A stretch of 47,948 nucleotides of DNA from Pseudomonadota bacterium (GCA_028873525.1 JAGWIM010000005.1:1-47948), one strand, 5' to 3'. Shown: positions 10,003 to 18,885, counted from the stretch's first letter. The notes: a model not told the origin generated them from the letters alone. Made by a program: numbers and translations.

Positions 10003-10640
10003 AGTGCTTCCTTTATTTCCAGTGCAATTTTGCTCATAAACTTCGCCTCGCCGCCTGCCAGCAGCAGGCTGATATTTTTCGCTGTTTCATCCACCATTAC
10101 GTCCGCCAGCCTGCGTTCCGATCTGGTGAAATCAGAAAGTACATAATCGCTCACCATATCTTTATCGCCCCCCCTTGCGCGAGTCTCGTGCTCCACATCG
10201 TTTGTGGCTCCGGGCTTCGGGGGGCGCAGCGGGTGGCCGATGCCGACGCGCACGCGCCAGTAATCTTTTCCCAGATGATCATCCAGACTTTTAAGCCCGT
10301 TATGGCCGCCGTTTCCGCCGCCGCGCTTGACGCGTAGTTTGCCGAGCGGCAAATCCAGCTCATCGTGGATGACGATGATTCTTTCCAACGGGATTTTGTA
10401 AAAATTTGCGGCTTCCGCGCTCGGAACACCAGAGGTGTTCATATAGCCCAGCGGCTTGAACGCATACACTTTCTGTTTTTCAATCGCGCCTTCGGCTATC
10501 TGGCCGCCGAATTTTTTTGCCGGTTTGGAGAAGCCATATGCTTCGGTAATGCGATCAATAATCATGAAGCCGATATTATGGCGATTACCCGCGTAGCTTT
10601 TGCCGGGGTTGCCGAGGCCGATGAGGAGGAAGGGATCCAT
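9999..10640 (-). CDS. pth: Peptidyl-tRNA hydrolase with an internal palindrome-encoded insertion
   Basis: About 213 residues from the ATG at 10640 (MDPFLLIGLGNPG). It releases peptides from prematurely dropped peptidyl-tRNA. Family residues are visible: catalytic His in NRHNIGF, Asn in GYMNTSG, Asp in HDELDLP, and the loop GGGNGGHNGLKS. After RVRVGIGHP the family normally runs on to a D-YVL segment within a few residues; here about 20 extra residues (about 139-159, RPPKPGATNDVEHETRARGG) intervene, encoded by a palindrome at 10166-10226, before DMVSDYVLSDF resumes. An upstream ATG at 10649 lies inside a REP-like hairpin, so I prefer 10640. The rplY gene precedes it on the same strand. Confidence 0.93.
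   Translation of the reverse strand: MDPFLLIGLGNPGKSYAGNRHNIGFMIIDRITEAYGFSKPAKKFGGQIAEGAIEKQKVYAFKPLGYMNTSGVPSAEAANFYKIPLERIIVIHDELDLPLGKLRVKRGGGNGGHNGLKSLDDHLGKDYWRVRVGIGHPLRPPKPGATNDVEHETRARGGDKDMVSDYVLSDFTRSERRLADVMVDETAKNISLLLAGGEAKFMSKIALEIKEAL
10166..10226. repeat. Palindromic insertion inside pth
   Basis: Outer arms CGCCCCCC (10166-10173) and GGGGGGCG (10219-10226), inner stem CCACA/TGTGG around TCGTT. The 61-bp segment lies in frame within pth and codes for residues that have no counterpart in the family. Confidence 0.75.
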
Positions 10641-10644
10641 AAAT

Positions 10645-10670
10645 GTCATCCCCGCCTTCGCGGGGATGAC
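10645..10670. repeat. REP-like hairpin upstream of pth
   Basis: GTCATCCCCG and CGGGGATGAC form a perfect 10-bp stem with a short CCTTCG loop. The same sequence type recurs at 39748-39854 and, diverged, at 42970-42999. Confidence 0.85.
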
Positions 10671-10704
10671 GGGAGCCTAAGCGGCAAGCCGCCAAGGCTT
10701 ACCG

Positions 10705-11472
10705 TCACTTCTTCCCTTCCTTCTTTCCGGCATCCTTGCCGCCAGCGGCAGGAGCGGCGCTTGCAGCCGGAGCGGCGGCGGGAGCAGCGCCCGGAGCGCC
10801 CGTTGCGGCCGCACCCTCGGCGCCCGGCGCGGCAGCCGCGCCTTCAGCGGCGGCGACAACCGGCTTGACCTCTTCTTCCTCGGCCTTGCGTCCGGCGACG
10901 GTGGCGACGGTGAAGTTGCGCTTGATGGCGGGCATGACGCCGGCGGGCAGGGTGATGTTATTGATGTGCACGCTGCCGCCGATTTCCAGTCCGGCGACAT
11001 CGACTTCGATATGCATGGGGATGGCCTCCGGCGCGCAGATGAATTCGATCTCGTGGCGCACGACGTTGAGCACGCCGCCGCGCTTTAAGCCTGGCGATTT
11101 GTCCTGGCCGGTCATCTTGACCGGCACCATGACGTGCACCGGCACGCCCGGCTCGATTTTCATGAAATCGACATGCTCGATGACGTCGGTCACCGGGTGG
11201 AACTGCACGTCCTTGGGCAGCGCCTTCACTGCCTTGCCGTCCACGGCGATATCGATCAGGCGCGAACGGAAACGGCCGCGCGCATATTCCATGGCGACGT
11301 CTTTGAGCGTCAGCGCAATCGAAACCGGTGCGCCGGATTTGCCGTAAATGATGCCAGGGACTTTGCCTTCACGGCGCAGGGCGCGCGCGGCGCCCTTGCC
11401 GTGGCCGGCGCGCGTGGTGGCCTGCAGGGTGCCTGCGGCGGGTTTTTCTTTTTTAGCGGGTGCGGTAGTCAT
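10705..11472 (-). CDS. rplY: Large-subunit ribosomal protein L25/Ctc
   Basis: 255 residues, the long CTC form. An N-terminal L25 domain (RAGHGKGAARALRREGKVPGIIYG and onward to about residue 100) binds 5S rRNA; a second beta domain follows (VHVMVPVKMTGQDKSPGLKRGG), and the last about 50 residues are an Ala/Pro/Gly-rich tail ending in a Lys-rich GKKEGKK. The start at 11472 is well supported by TAAGGAGAAG about 7 nt upstream. It lies 16 nt after the prs stop and upstream of pth, a gene order (prs-rplY-pth-ychF) that is conserved in many proteobacteria. Confidence 0.95.
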   Translation of the reverse strand: MTTAPAKKEKPAAGTLQATTRAGHGKGAARALRREGKVPGIIYGKSGAPVSIALTLKDVAMEYARGRFRSRLIDIAVDGKAVKALPKDVQFHPVTDVIEHVDFMKIEPGVPVHVMVPVKMTGQDKSPGLKRGGVLNVVRHEIEFICAPEAIPMHIEVDVAGLEIGGSVHINNITLPAGVMPAIKRNFTVATVAGRKAEEEEVKPVVAAAEGAAAAPGAEGAAATGAPGAAPAAAPAASAAPAAGGKDAGKKEGKK

Positions 11473-11488
11473 AATACTTCTCCTTAGG

Positions 11489-12424
11489 TTAATCAAATAG
11501 GCTCGATACCGATGTTTCCTCGCTGATGCGCTTGATGGCTTCGCCAAGCAGCGGGGCGACGGAAACGACGCGGATGTTTTTGGCTTTTTTCACTTCCTCG
11601 GTGGTCATGATGGTATCGGTGACGACGAGCGAGGTGAGCACCGATTTCTCGACGCGCCGGGTGGCCTCGCCCGAAAGCACCCCGTGCGTGACATATGCGG
11701 CGACCGAATTGGCGCCGTTCTTTTTCAGCGCTTCGGCGGCGTTGCACAGCGTGCCGGCGGAATCAACGATGTCGTCGAACAATATGCAGTCGCGCCCCGA
11801 CACGTCGCCGATGATGTTCATCACTTCCGACTGGCCGGCTTTTTCGCGGCGCTTGTCGACAATGGCGAGGTCGGCCTGCAGCCGGTTGGCCAGCGCCCGC
11901 GCGCGCACCACGCCGCCGACGTCCGGCGAAACAATCATGATGTTATCGGCTTTTTTGTACTGCGCCTTGATGTCTTTCACGATGACCGGCGCGCCGTACA
12001 GATGGTCGAGCGGGATGTCGAAGAACCCTTGTATCTGCCCGGCGTGCAGGTCGATGGTCAGCACGCGGCTGGCGCCGCTCGCTGCGATGATGTTGGCGAC
12101 CAGCTTGGCTGAAATCGGCGTGCGCGGGCCGACTTTGCGATCCTGCCTTGCATAACCGAAATAAGGAATGACGGCGGTGACGCGCCGCGCGCTGGCGCGC
12201 TTCAGCGCGTCGAGGCAAACCAAAAGCTCCATGATATGGTCGTTGGCGGGAAAGCTGGTGGACTGCACGACGAACACATCCTCGCCGCGCACGTTCTCAT
12301 GCACTTCGACGAACACCTCCTGGTCGGCGAAGCGCTTGACGCTGGCGTTGGTAAGCCGGACGCCGAGATACTCCGCCATGGCTTTGGCGAGGGGAATGTT
12401 GCTGTTGCAGGCGAGTAGTTTCAT
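11489..12424 (-). CDS. prs: Ribose-phosphate pyrophosphokinase
   Basis: 311 residues, standard length. It makes phosphoribosyl pyrophosphate from ribose 5-phosphate and ATP, feeding purine, pyrimidine, histidine, tryptophan and NAD synthesis. The PRPP-binding loop DDIVDSAGT is at residues 217-225, the catalytic flexible loop has DKRREKAG (190-197), the metal/ATP His lies in [11 protein letters not shown] (125-135), and [11 protein letters not shown] (87-97) binds ATP. First gene of the prs-rplY-pth-ychF run. A pair of palindromic elements lies just upstream. Confidence 0.97.
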   Translation of the reverse strand: MKLLACNSNIPLAKAMAEYLGVRLTNASVKRFADQEVFVEVHENVRGEDVFVVQSTSFPANDHIMELLVCLDALKRASARRVTAVIPYFGYARQDRKVGPRTPISAKLVANIIAASGASRVLTIDLHAGQIQGFFDIPLDHLYGAPVIVKDIKAQYKKADNIMIVSPDVGGVVRARALANRLQADLAIVDKRREKAGQSEVMNIIGDVSGRDCILFDDIVDSAGTLCNAAEALKKNGANSVAAYVTHGVLSGEATRRVEKSVLTSLVVTDTIMTTEEVKKAKNIRVVSVAPLLGEAIKRISEETSVSSLFD

Positions 12425-12431
12425 TTTTATT

Positions 12432-12517
12432 AATCCTGTGGACGTCCGAAGGACGGAGCACAGGATCCTTTCAAGCTTTTCAATATCCTGCGCTGACGCT
12501 TGCGCATCCCGCAGGGT
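12432..12517. repeat. Pair of AATCCTG-type palindromic elements upstream of prs
   Basis: First hairpin 12432-12466: AATCCTGTG, inner GACGTCC/GGACG, ending GCACAGGAT. Second hairpin 12485-12517: ATCCTGCG ending CCCGCAGGGT. The pair is separated by about 18 nt. A further unrelated hairpin, TTCATTTG/CAAATGAA, is at 12529-12552. Confidence 0.78.
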
Positions 12518-12632
12518 GTGAACACCCCTTCATTTGCATTGCTCCAAATGAATTCGGCCAATCTGGCGTGGCTCCGCCTTCGTTTCATTAACGGTGCGGG
12601 AACCTAGCAGGGGTCTGGGCAAAAGTAAACGG

Positions 12633-14348
12633 TTAATTGGCCGCCGCCGCCGCTTTTTCGCTGATGCGCGTCAGCGCGTAATCCTCGGCGCGGAACAGTT
12701 CGATAATTCTCGATATTTCATGATCGGCGATGCCCAGTGATTTCAGCAGCGCGCCGCCCAGTTGCAGGCTGGTTTCAAACATTTCGGCAACTGCCAGCGT
12801 CGCCCCGGCGGCCTGAAGCTTCTGCGCCTGCTCGATATTCCTGGCGCGGGCAATGATGGGCAGGTCGCGGGAAATCTCGCGGATGGTGGCGATGGTCTGC
12901 ATGGTGACGCGCTGCTCGGCATGGGTGATGATGACGGCGCGGGCGCGGATAATGCCCAGGGCATTGAGCACATGCGCGCGCGTCGTGTCGCCGAAGTAAA
13001 CGGGTGCGCCGGTTTTGCGCTCGCGGGCGACGAGAAAGGAATCCATATCGATGGCGACGAATCCGATGCGCTCGGCTTCGAGCAGTTGCGCGACGGTATG
13101 GCCGACGCGGCCGAAGCCGCTGATGATGACATGGTGGCTCAGGTCCAGCGTTTCGCCGAGCATCGCTTCGGGGCGCGAGATGGCGTGTTTTTCCAGCGTG
13201 TCGGCGATTTTTCTTCCGGCTTCGGCGACCAGCGGCGTCAGTGCCATGCTGACGGTGATGACAACCAGCAATATCTGTTCGGCGTCGGCGCCGATAGCGC
13301 CCTGTGAAGCGGCCAGCGTGAACAGGATGAAGGCGAACTCGCTGCCCTGCGACAGCAGGCAGCCGGAGTGGACGGCGGTGCTCATCGAAAAGCCGAACAG
13401 GCGCGACAGCCCGATGATGATAAGCGATTTGCACGCCATCAGCGCCACGGTGATGCCGAGAATCGCCGCGAAATGCTGCTCCAGCATGGTGACGTTGAGC
13501 GACATGCCGACCGTCATGAAGAAAAGCCCGAGCAGCAATCCCTTGAACGGCAGGATGTCGGCCTCGACCTGCGGCTTGAATTCGGTTTCGGCCATCAGCA
13601 GCCCGGCCATGAAGGCGCCAAGCGCCGCCGACAAGCCTGACGCCTGCGTCAGCCACGCCATGCCGAGCACGATAAACAGCGTCGTCGCCGAAAACAGTTC
13701 GGTGTTGTCGAGCGAAGCGATAAAGCGAAACAACGGCTTGAGCAATAAGTGCCCAATGGCAAAAATAAACGCGAGGCAGGTGACGGCCTTCAGGATGACT
13801 TCCAGTATTTCCTGCGTCAGCGATTTGTCATTGTCGCCGAGAAGCGAAATGAACACCAGCAGCGGGATGACCGCCAGATCCTGCAAGATGAGAATGGCGA
13901 TGGCGAGTCTTCCCGCCTGCGAGGATTTTTCGCCCTGCTCGGTAATGACCTGCAGCACGATGGCGGTGGATGACAGCGCCAGCGCGCTGCCGATAATAAT
14001 GGCCGCCGGCATCCGGCCGCCGAGCGCGATGAAGAACGCGGCAATCAGCCCGCCGGTGACGATGAGTTGCGCGCCGCCGAAGCCGAAGACGTGCGCGCGC
14101 ATGCCATGCAGCCGATCGAACGACAGTTCCAGCCCGATGAGAAACAGCAGGAAGATAACGCCGAACTCGGCGAAGCCGGCGGTGGTTTCGACGTCACGGA
14201 TAAGGCCGATGCCAAACGGCCCGACCGCCGCGCCCGCCGCCAAATAACCAATAACGGGACTCAGGCGGATGACGCGGAAGCTCGCGACGATGACGACCGC
14301 CGCGCAGAGCAGCATGACGATTTCAAACAGATGCGACGAGTCGCTCAT
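12633..14348 (-). CDS. KefB/KefC-like cation:proton antiporter (CPA2) with RCK domain
   Basis: 571 residues. About 12 membrane helices occupy residues 5-380; the conserved LQD (155-157) of the CPA2 ion pathway and the SSTAIVLQV segment (126-134) are present. A cytosolic TrkA-N/RCK domain follows with the nucleotide-binding loop GFGRVGHTVAQLL (411-423) and a second acidic strand end at VAIDMD. It probably exchanges K+ for H+ across the inner membrane under nucleotide or glutathione control; the specific Kef regulatory partner (KefF/KefG) is not adjacent. The start codon is followed by a typical short polar N-terminus, but no obvious ribosome-binding site is seen. Confidence 0.9.
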   Translation of the reverse strand: MSDSSHLFEIVMLLCAAVVIVASFRVIRLSPVIGYLAAGAAVGPFGIGLIRDVETTAGFAEFGVIFLLFLIGLELSFDRLHGMRAHVFGFGGAQLIVTGGLIAAFFIALGGRMPAAIIIGSALALSSTAIVLQVITEQGEKSSQAGRLAIAILILQDLAVIPLLVFISLLGDNDKSLTQEILEVILKAVTCLAFIFAIGHLLLKPLFRFIASLDNTELFSATTLFIVLGMAWLTQASGLSAALGAFMAGLLMAETEFKPQVEADILPFKGLLLGLFFMTVGMSLNVTMLEQHFAAILGITVALMACKSLIIIGLSRLFGFSMSTAVHSGCLLSQGSEFAFILFTLAASQGAIGADAEQILLVVITVSMALTPLVAEAGRKIADTLEKHAISRPEAMLGETLDLSHHVIISGFGRVGHTVAQLLEAERIGFVAIDMDSFLVARERKTGAPVYFGDTTRAHVLNALGIIRARAVIITHAEQRVTMQTIATIREISRDLPIIARARNIEQAQKLQAAGATLAVAEMFETSLQLGGALLKSLGIADHEISRIIELFRAEDYALTRISEKAAAAAN

Positions 14349-14705
14349 AAAGACAAGGGAGCAAAAGAATTTGCTGGCGCCGCCCGTAAAATTTTGCTAG
14401 GAATTTTTTTCCTAGCTGCCAATAATTTTGAGGATTTGACGGAGTTTTTGTGCACAGTGAGTGGCGCCTTGTTCCAAAATGATAAATGAAAAATGAAAGC
14501 CATAAGCACTTTATAAAGGATTTTAGAAAACTGTTTGTAAATCAACCCATTATTATGGTGCTCATTTTTTAGGCAACTACGCCGAATGCAAGGTGCAGCC
14601 TCCGATTCATGATATGTCCCGTTAGTTGCCAACACACTTATCCCCAGCTTTCGTGGATTATTCTTCCGCGTTGAAAATGCCTCTTTCACCTGTAGACTTA
14701 AACCT
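14349..14705. other. Divergent intergenic region between the antiporter gene and uvrC
   Basis: 357 bp, AT-rich, with no supported gene. It holds the promoters of two divergent genes. Two structures stand out: GCTAGGAA-TTTTT-TTCCTAGC (14396-14416), and an inverted repeat GGCAACTA (14572-14579) / TAGTTGCC (14623-14630) enclosing 43 nt. Nothing else is evident. Confidence 0.6.
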
Positions 14706-16544
14706 ATGGAAACACCACGCTTATCCGAAGGGCTTGCCGTCATAAAAAATGTAAGCCGCAACGTGCCGGAAACACCGGGCGTGTACCGCATGGTGGATGC
14801 GAAGGGCGAGGTGCTTTATGTCGGCAAGGCGAAACATCTCAAGGCCCGCATATCGTCCTACGTAAATGCCGCGGCGCTGAACGCGCGCCTGCAGCGCATG
14901 ATTGCGCAGACGGCGTCCATGGAAATCATCACCACGCGGTCGGAAGCCGAAGCGTTGCTGCTGGAGGCGAACCTAATCAAAAAATTCATGCCGCGCTACA
15001 ACATTCTTCTCAAAGACGACAAGTCCTTCCCATATATTTTTTTCTCCGGCGATCACGAATTCGCGCGCATTTCCAAGCATCGCGGCGCCAAGGTGCGGAA
15101 GGGAAAATATTTCGGGCCGTTTGTTTCCGCCGGTGCGGTGGACGAAACGCTGACCACCCTGCAAAAACTGTTCCTGCTGCGTTCATGCCCGGACAATGTG
15201 TTCAAAAACCGTACGCGCCCGTGCATGTTGTATCAGATAAAACGCTGTTCGGCGCCGTGTGTCGGCAAGATAAAAAAAGAAGAGTATAACGGGCTGGTGA
15301 ACCAGGCGTTCGCGTTCCTGACCGGTCGCAGCAGCGACATTCACGATGCGTTGGTCGCCGAGATGCATGCCCTCAGCCTCAAGATGCATTACGAAAAAGC
15401 GCGCGTCGTCCGCGACCGCATCCGCGCGCTGGCACAGGTGCAGCAGCAGCATAAAGGCGAGGCGGCGGTCGGCGACGCCGACATCATCGCGCTGGCGCGA
15501 AACGGCAAAGATTACTGCATCCAGCTTTTTTCTTTCCGCGGCGGCGGCAATTACGGCAACCGGGCGTGGTTTCCGTTGCAGGCCGCCGCGTTTGACGACG
15601 CTGAAATCCTGCGCAACTTCATCGCCTGGCATTACCAGCCGCAACCGGCGCCGCCGCTGATTCTGACCAGCCACCTGCTGATGGACGCCGGGGTGCTGGA
15701 AGAAGCGCTGCGGCTGCACAGCGATTATAAAATCGAAATCGTGCACCCGCTGCGCGGCGAGAAGCGATCGCTGGTCGAGCAGGCGGCGAAGAACGCCCGC
15801 GAGGCGCTGATGCGCCGATTGTCGCTGCAGGCGAATATGCGCGACATGATGGAAGGCGTGCGGAAACTGTTCGGGCTGGAAGACGTGCCCGAACGCATCG
15901 AGGTGTATGACAACAGCCATATCAGCGGCGCCGATGCGGTGGGCGCGATGATTGTCGTCGGGCCGGAGGGGTTCCTGAGGCCGGGCTACCGCAAGTTTAA
16001 TATCAGAAGGAAGGAAACCGCGCCCGGCGACGACTACGCCATGGTGCGCGAGGTGCTGATGCGCCGGTTTATGCGGCTGCAGGAGGAAGACGGCAAGCTG
16101 CCCGACCTCGTGCTGATCGACGGCGGGGCGGGGCAGGTGGGCGCCGCAGCCAAGGTATTCGAGGAACTGGGCGTCAGCGTTGCCTATGCCGGCATCGCCA
16201 AGGGGCCGGACCGTAATGCCGGCCGCGAGATGTTTTTTATCCCCGGAAAAGAGCCGTTCCAATTACCTGTGGGCGATCCGCTCCTGCATTTCCTGCAGCG
16301 GCTGCGTGACGAGGCGCACCGCTTCGCCATAGGCGCACACCGCGCGCGCCGCGACAAGTCCATGAGCCGGTCGGAACTTGATGCGATCCCCTTCATCGGT
16401 CCGCAGCGGAAAAAATCACTGCTCCATCATTTCGGTTCGGCCAGGGCCGTTGCCGCCGCGTCCATGGATGACATCGCCAAAGCCGAAGGCATCAGCACAA
16501 GCACGGCGAAAATTATTTACGAGCATTTTCACGGGGAGCAATAA
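14706..16544 (+). CDS. uvrC: Excinuclease ABC subunit C
   Basis: 612 residues, standard size. UvrC makes both incisions in nucleotide excision repair. An N-terminal GIY-YIG nuclease domain (GVYRMVDAKGEVLYVGKAKH, residues 25-44) makes the 3' cut; a UvrB-interacting UVR region lies around residues 200-235; the RNase H-like domain for the 5' cut shows EVYDNSHISGADAVGAM and DLVLIDGGAGQV; tandem helix-hairpin-helix motifs end the protein (IPFIGPQRKKSLLHHFGS). The cluster CPDNVFKNRTRPC...CSAPC is the family's cysteine-containing linker. No immediate operon partner. Confidence 0.97.
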   Translation: METPRLSEGLAVIKNVSRNVPETPGVYRMVDAKGEVLYVGKAKHLKARISSYVNAAALNARLQRMIAQTASMEIITTRSEAEALLLEANLIKKFMPRYNILLKDDKSFPYIFFSGDHEFARISKHRGAKVRKGKYFGPFVSAGAVDETLTTLQKLFLLRSCPDNVFKNRTRPCMLYQIKRCSAPCVGKIKKEEYNGLVNQAFAFLTGRSSDIHDALVAEMHALSLKMHYEKARVVRDRIRALAQVQQQHKGEAAVGDADIIALARNGKDYCIQLFSFRGGGNYGNRAWFPLQAAAFDDAEILRNFIAWHYQPQPAPPLILTSHLLMDAGVLEEALRLHSDYKIEIVHPLRGEKRSLVEQAAKNAREALMRRLSLQANMRDMMEGVRKLFGLEDVPERIEVYDNSHISGADAVGAMIVVGPEGFLRPGYRKFNIRRKETAPGDDYAMVREVLMRRFMRLQEEDGKLPDLVLIDGGAGQVGAAAKVFEELGVSVAYAGIAKGPDRNAGREMFFIPGKEPFQLPVGDPLLHFLQRLRDEAHRFAIGAHRARRDKSMSRSELDAIPFIGPQRKKSLLHHFGSARAVAAASMDDIAKAEGISTSTAKIIYEHFHGEQ

Positions 16545-16688
16545 AACTACGGGGTCGCTGCGCTTTACCGGTTTTGCCCGTCCGTTTACTTCCTGCGCCG
16601 TTGAGGCATGTTTTTTTAATCTGTCCTCCGCCGTGAGCTTTGATCATTGTGAGCGGGCTATCTGTTTATTGGCCATAAGTAGCGTTAA

Positions 16689-16713
16689 AATGCATTAAAT
16701 TATATAATGCATT
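16689..16713. promoter_or_regulatory. Perfect inverted repeat upstream of the ybjN-like gene
   Basis: AATGCATTA (16689-16697) and TAATGCATT (16705-16713) form a perfect 9-bp inverted repeat with a 7-nt AT-rich centre. Each half also contains the palindrome ATGCAT. It lies in the AT-rich 310-bp region between uvrC and the ybjN-like gene, where a promoter is expected, and is a candidate operator. No T-run follows, so it does not look like a terminator. Confidence 0.45.
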
Positions 16714-16854
16714 GATTTTAATAAATAAAATAAATTACACTAACCCTTTCTTAAAGTATTGGCTTTTCGCCTGGTTCCGTGCGAGTATCGGCCGGAAATA
16801 ACGTCCGCCGTTATCTCTCCTTATATACGTGTATTTGCGCTGGAGGAATCTCTG

Positions 16855-17358
16855 ATGACCGCCGTAGCGATCAAAGCCGATGAAGCAATGTTCAATCCGC
16901 TCGACATCGCCGAGATGGTGATCATGGATCGCGAGTGGGTGTTCGACCGCCCGGCCGACGGCGAACTGATCGCCGAAGTCGGTGGCACCTGGTGCACGTA
17001 CCGCCTGTGGTTCAACTGGCAGGAAGACTCCGGCGGGCTGGCGCTGTCCTGTGCCTTGGAGAGCAAATTGCCGAAGTACGCGCTGGCGAAAGTATATCCG
17101 CTGCTGGCGCTGGTGAATGAAAAACTATGGCTTGGGCATTTCGACATCTGCTCCGAAGATCACGCGGTGACGTTCCGCCACTCGCTGCTGCTGCGCGACG
17201 GCGCCGGCACCAACGCCGAGCATCTGCAGGAGCTGATCGATGTCGCCGTCGAGGAATGCGAGCGCTTCTACCCGGCGTTCCAGTCGGTGGTATGGGGCGG
17301 TAAATCGCCGGAAGAAGCGCTGGTGCTTTCGATATTCGAGACGGTGGCTGAGGCTTAA
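16855..17358 (+). CDS. YbjN domain-containing protein
   Basis: 167 residues from the ATG at 16855, which has GGAGG 8 nt upstream; the open frame extends further left without a better start. Recognised by overall similarity to alphaproteobacterial YbjN-domain proteins, which resemble type III secretion chaperones in fold: a strand-rich N-terminal half (WVFDRPADGELIAEVGGTWCTYRLWFNWQE shortened here) and a helical C-terminal part (HLQELIDVAVEECERFYPAFQ). Function is not established; the family has been tied to stress and motility phenotypes in enterobacteria. It sits just upstream of proC, a neighbourhood common in alphaproteobacteria. Confidence 0.82.
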   Translation: MTAVAIKADEAMFNPLDIAEMVIMDREWVFDRPADGELIAEVGGTWCTYRLWFNWQEDSGGLALSCALESKLPKYALAKVYPLLALVNEKLWLGHFDICSEDHAVTFRHSLLLRDGAGTNAEHLQELIDVAVEECERFYPAFQSVVWGGKSPEEALVLSIFETVAEA

Positions 17359-17423
17359 GCCAGATGTCAGAGGTTAGATGGCGGATGTCAAGAAACTATT
17401 GACATCTGGCGCCCGGCATCTGA
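17359..17423. repeat. Hairpin with heptamer-like arms between ybjN-like gene and proC
   Basis: GCCAGATGTCA at 17359 pairs with TGACATCTGGC ending near 17410. The left arm continues as degenerate heptamers (AGATGTC, AGAGGTT, AGATGGC, GGATGTC), the spacer is AAGAAACTA, and the right arm continues GCCCGGCATCTGA. It starts at the stop codon of the upstream gene and ends shortly before the proC start. Confidence 0.7.
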
Positions 17424-17435
17424 GTCTTGATTGGC

Positions 17436-18248
17436 ATGAATACTCACCCTCTCACTTTGCTCCTTGTCGGCTGCGGCAAGATGGGCGGTGCGTTGCTTCA
17501 ACGCTGGCAGGATACACGCATTGCAAATATTTCAGTCATCGATCCTAATGACTTGGATTGTCATGCGCCAGGTGTCAGCCATCATAAAAATCTTGAGTCG
17601 CTGTCGCAGAATTATATTCCGGATATTGTCGTCTTCGCCGTCAAGCCGCCGCAACTCCCGCACATCCTGCCTGCATATCGCAGGCGCTTTGAAAGCAACC
17701 CATTGTATATTTCAATTGCAGCAGGTAAAACCATTGAATTTTTCCGTAAGCACCTAGGCGATGATATTCGCATCGTGCGCGCCATGCCAAATACTCCGGC
17801 AATGGTCGGTGAAGGCATCACTATCTTATGCAAAACAAACTCTTTATCGGACAAAGACAAGAATTCTGCTGAAATTTTAATGCAGGTAACGGGTGGAATC
17901 GGATGGACGGAAGATGAATCACTTATGGATGGCGTCACAGCTATTTCCGGCAGCGGCCCGGCATATGTGTTTTTACTGCTGGATGCGTTGACGAAAGCCG
18001 GAGTTGATGCGGGATTAGGCGTTGAACTGGCTCGAACTCTTGCGCTTAAAACGGTCGCAGGCAGTTGTGATCTCGCGACAAGGTCGCCTGGTCAATCATT
18101 CGAGCAACTTCGCAAAAACGTCACCAGCCCGGGCGGCACCACGGAAGCGGCGCTCAAGGTGCTGATGGAAGACGATGCGCTGGAAACGCTTATCAAAAAG
18201 GCGGTGTGTGCGGCGGCCAAACGTTCCGGAGAACTCTCAAATGAATAA
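17436..18248 (+). CDS. proC: Pyrroline-5-carboxylate reductase
   Basis: 270 residues from the ATG at 17436 (MNTHPLTLLLVGCGKMG). It catalyses the last step of proline synthesis, reducing pyrroline-5-carboxylate with NAD(P)H. The dinucleotide-binding GCGKMG is at residues 12-17, VKPPQ follows the Rossmann fold, and the family signature VTSPGGTTEAAL with the preceding SGSGPAYVF is intact. A TTG three codons upstream is possible but less likely. Parts of the gene are more AT-rich than its neighbours, but the motifs are complete. Probably expressed with the ybjN-like gene. Confidence 0.95.
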   Translation: MNTHPLTLLLVGCGKMGGALLQRWQDTRIANISVIDPNDLDCHAPGVSHHKNLESLSQNYIPDIVVFAVKPPQLPHILPAYRRRFESNPLYISIAAGKTIEFFRKHLGDDIRIVRAMPNTPAMVGEGITILCKTNSLSDKDKNSAEILMQVTGGIGWTEDESLMDGVTAISGSGPAYVFLLLDALTKAGVDAGLGVELARTLALKTVAGSCDLATRSPGQSFEQLRKNVTSPGGTTEAALKVLMEDDALETLIKKAVCAAAKRSGELSNE

Positions 18249-18351
18249 AATATCCATTATGTCGCCCCATTTTTGTGCAATGCAACAAAATGCTTGACTA
18301 TGAGCGTGGCTTTTGCCATCATGCCCCGGTTACCAGCAAAAGGAGAGTGTT

Positions 18352-18768
18352 ATGACTTACAATAATGCATTTGCCGATATGTTCAAAAATACATTTGATT
18401 TCAACCAGTTGTTTTCGACACAGCGCCGCAATATCGAAGCGTTGTCCGAGGTCAACCAGACTATCGTTGAAGGCGCGCAGGCCATTTCGCGCCGTCAGGC
18501 CGAAGTGATCCGCGAGAACGTTGAAAATACGCTCAAGGCATCGAAGGAAATGATGACCGGCGGCAGCCCGGAAACCAGCCTGACCAAACAGGCCGAATTG
18601 GCCAAGGAGTTCTTCGAGAACGCCCTGTCCAATCTGCGCGAAATCACCGAAACGGTGACCAAGTCTGGCTTCGAGGCGTTCGACGTGCTTAACAAGCGCA
18701 CTGCCGAAACCATCGAGGAATTCAGCAAGGCTTCTTCAGCCACGTCCAAGAAAAAAGCTGCCGCCTAA
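18352..18768 (+). CDS. Phasin family protein
   Basis: 138 residues from the ATG at 18352, preceded by AAGGAG at ideal spacing. The product is almost wholly helical and amphipathic, with the family's pattern of FNQLFSTQRRNIEALSEVNQ, AISRRQAEVIRENVE and a Ser/Lys/Ala-rich basic tail (SKKKAAA). Phasins coat polyhydroxyalkanoate granules in the cytoplasm and limit their size, implying that the organism can store PHA; no PHA synthase gene is in the window. A strong terminator follows. Confidence 0.88.
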   Translation: MTYNNAFADMFKNTFDFNQLFSTQRRNIEALSEVNQTIVEGAQAISRRQAEVIRENVENTLKASKEMMTGGSPETSLTKQAELAKEFFENALSNLREITETVTKSGFEAFDVLNKRTAETIEEFSKASSATSKKKAAA

Positions 18769-18799
18769 CTAAGCGTCGCTTTCTCAGACTGAATATGCC

Positions 18800-18829
18800 A
18801 AGCCCCGGGGTCCTCTTCCCCGGGGTTTT
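18800..18829 (+). terminator. Intrinsic terminator after the phasin gene
   Basis: CCCCGGGG (18803-18810) pairs with CCCCGGGG (18818-18825) around TCCTCTT, followed by TTTT. Located 32 nt after the phasin stop codon. Confidence 0.9.
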
Positions 18830-18885
18830 GCATTGTAAAGAAGCTATCCCAGAGAGAGCAACGACCCTGCTGACATATAGCCGAC

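Noticed and set aside
13015-14247. A 410-codon plus-strand open frame opposite the antiporter gene
   Set aside because: Its product is Ser/Met/Pro-rich with no motif, and it mirrors the codons of a clear CPA2 antiporter gene on the minus strand.
15183-16262. A 359-codon minus-strand open frame opposite uvrC
   Set aside because: His/Gln/Arg-rich composition typical of the antisense of a GC-rich gene; uvrC motifs on the other strand are complete.
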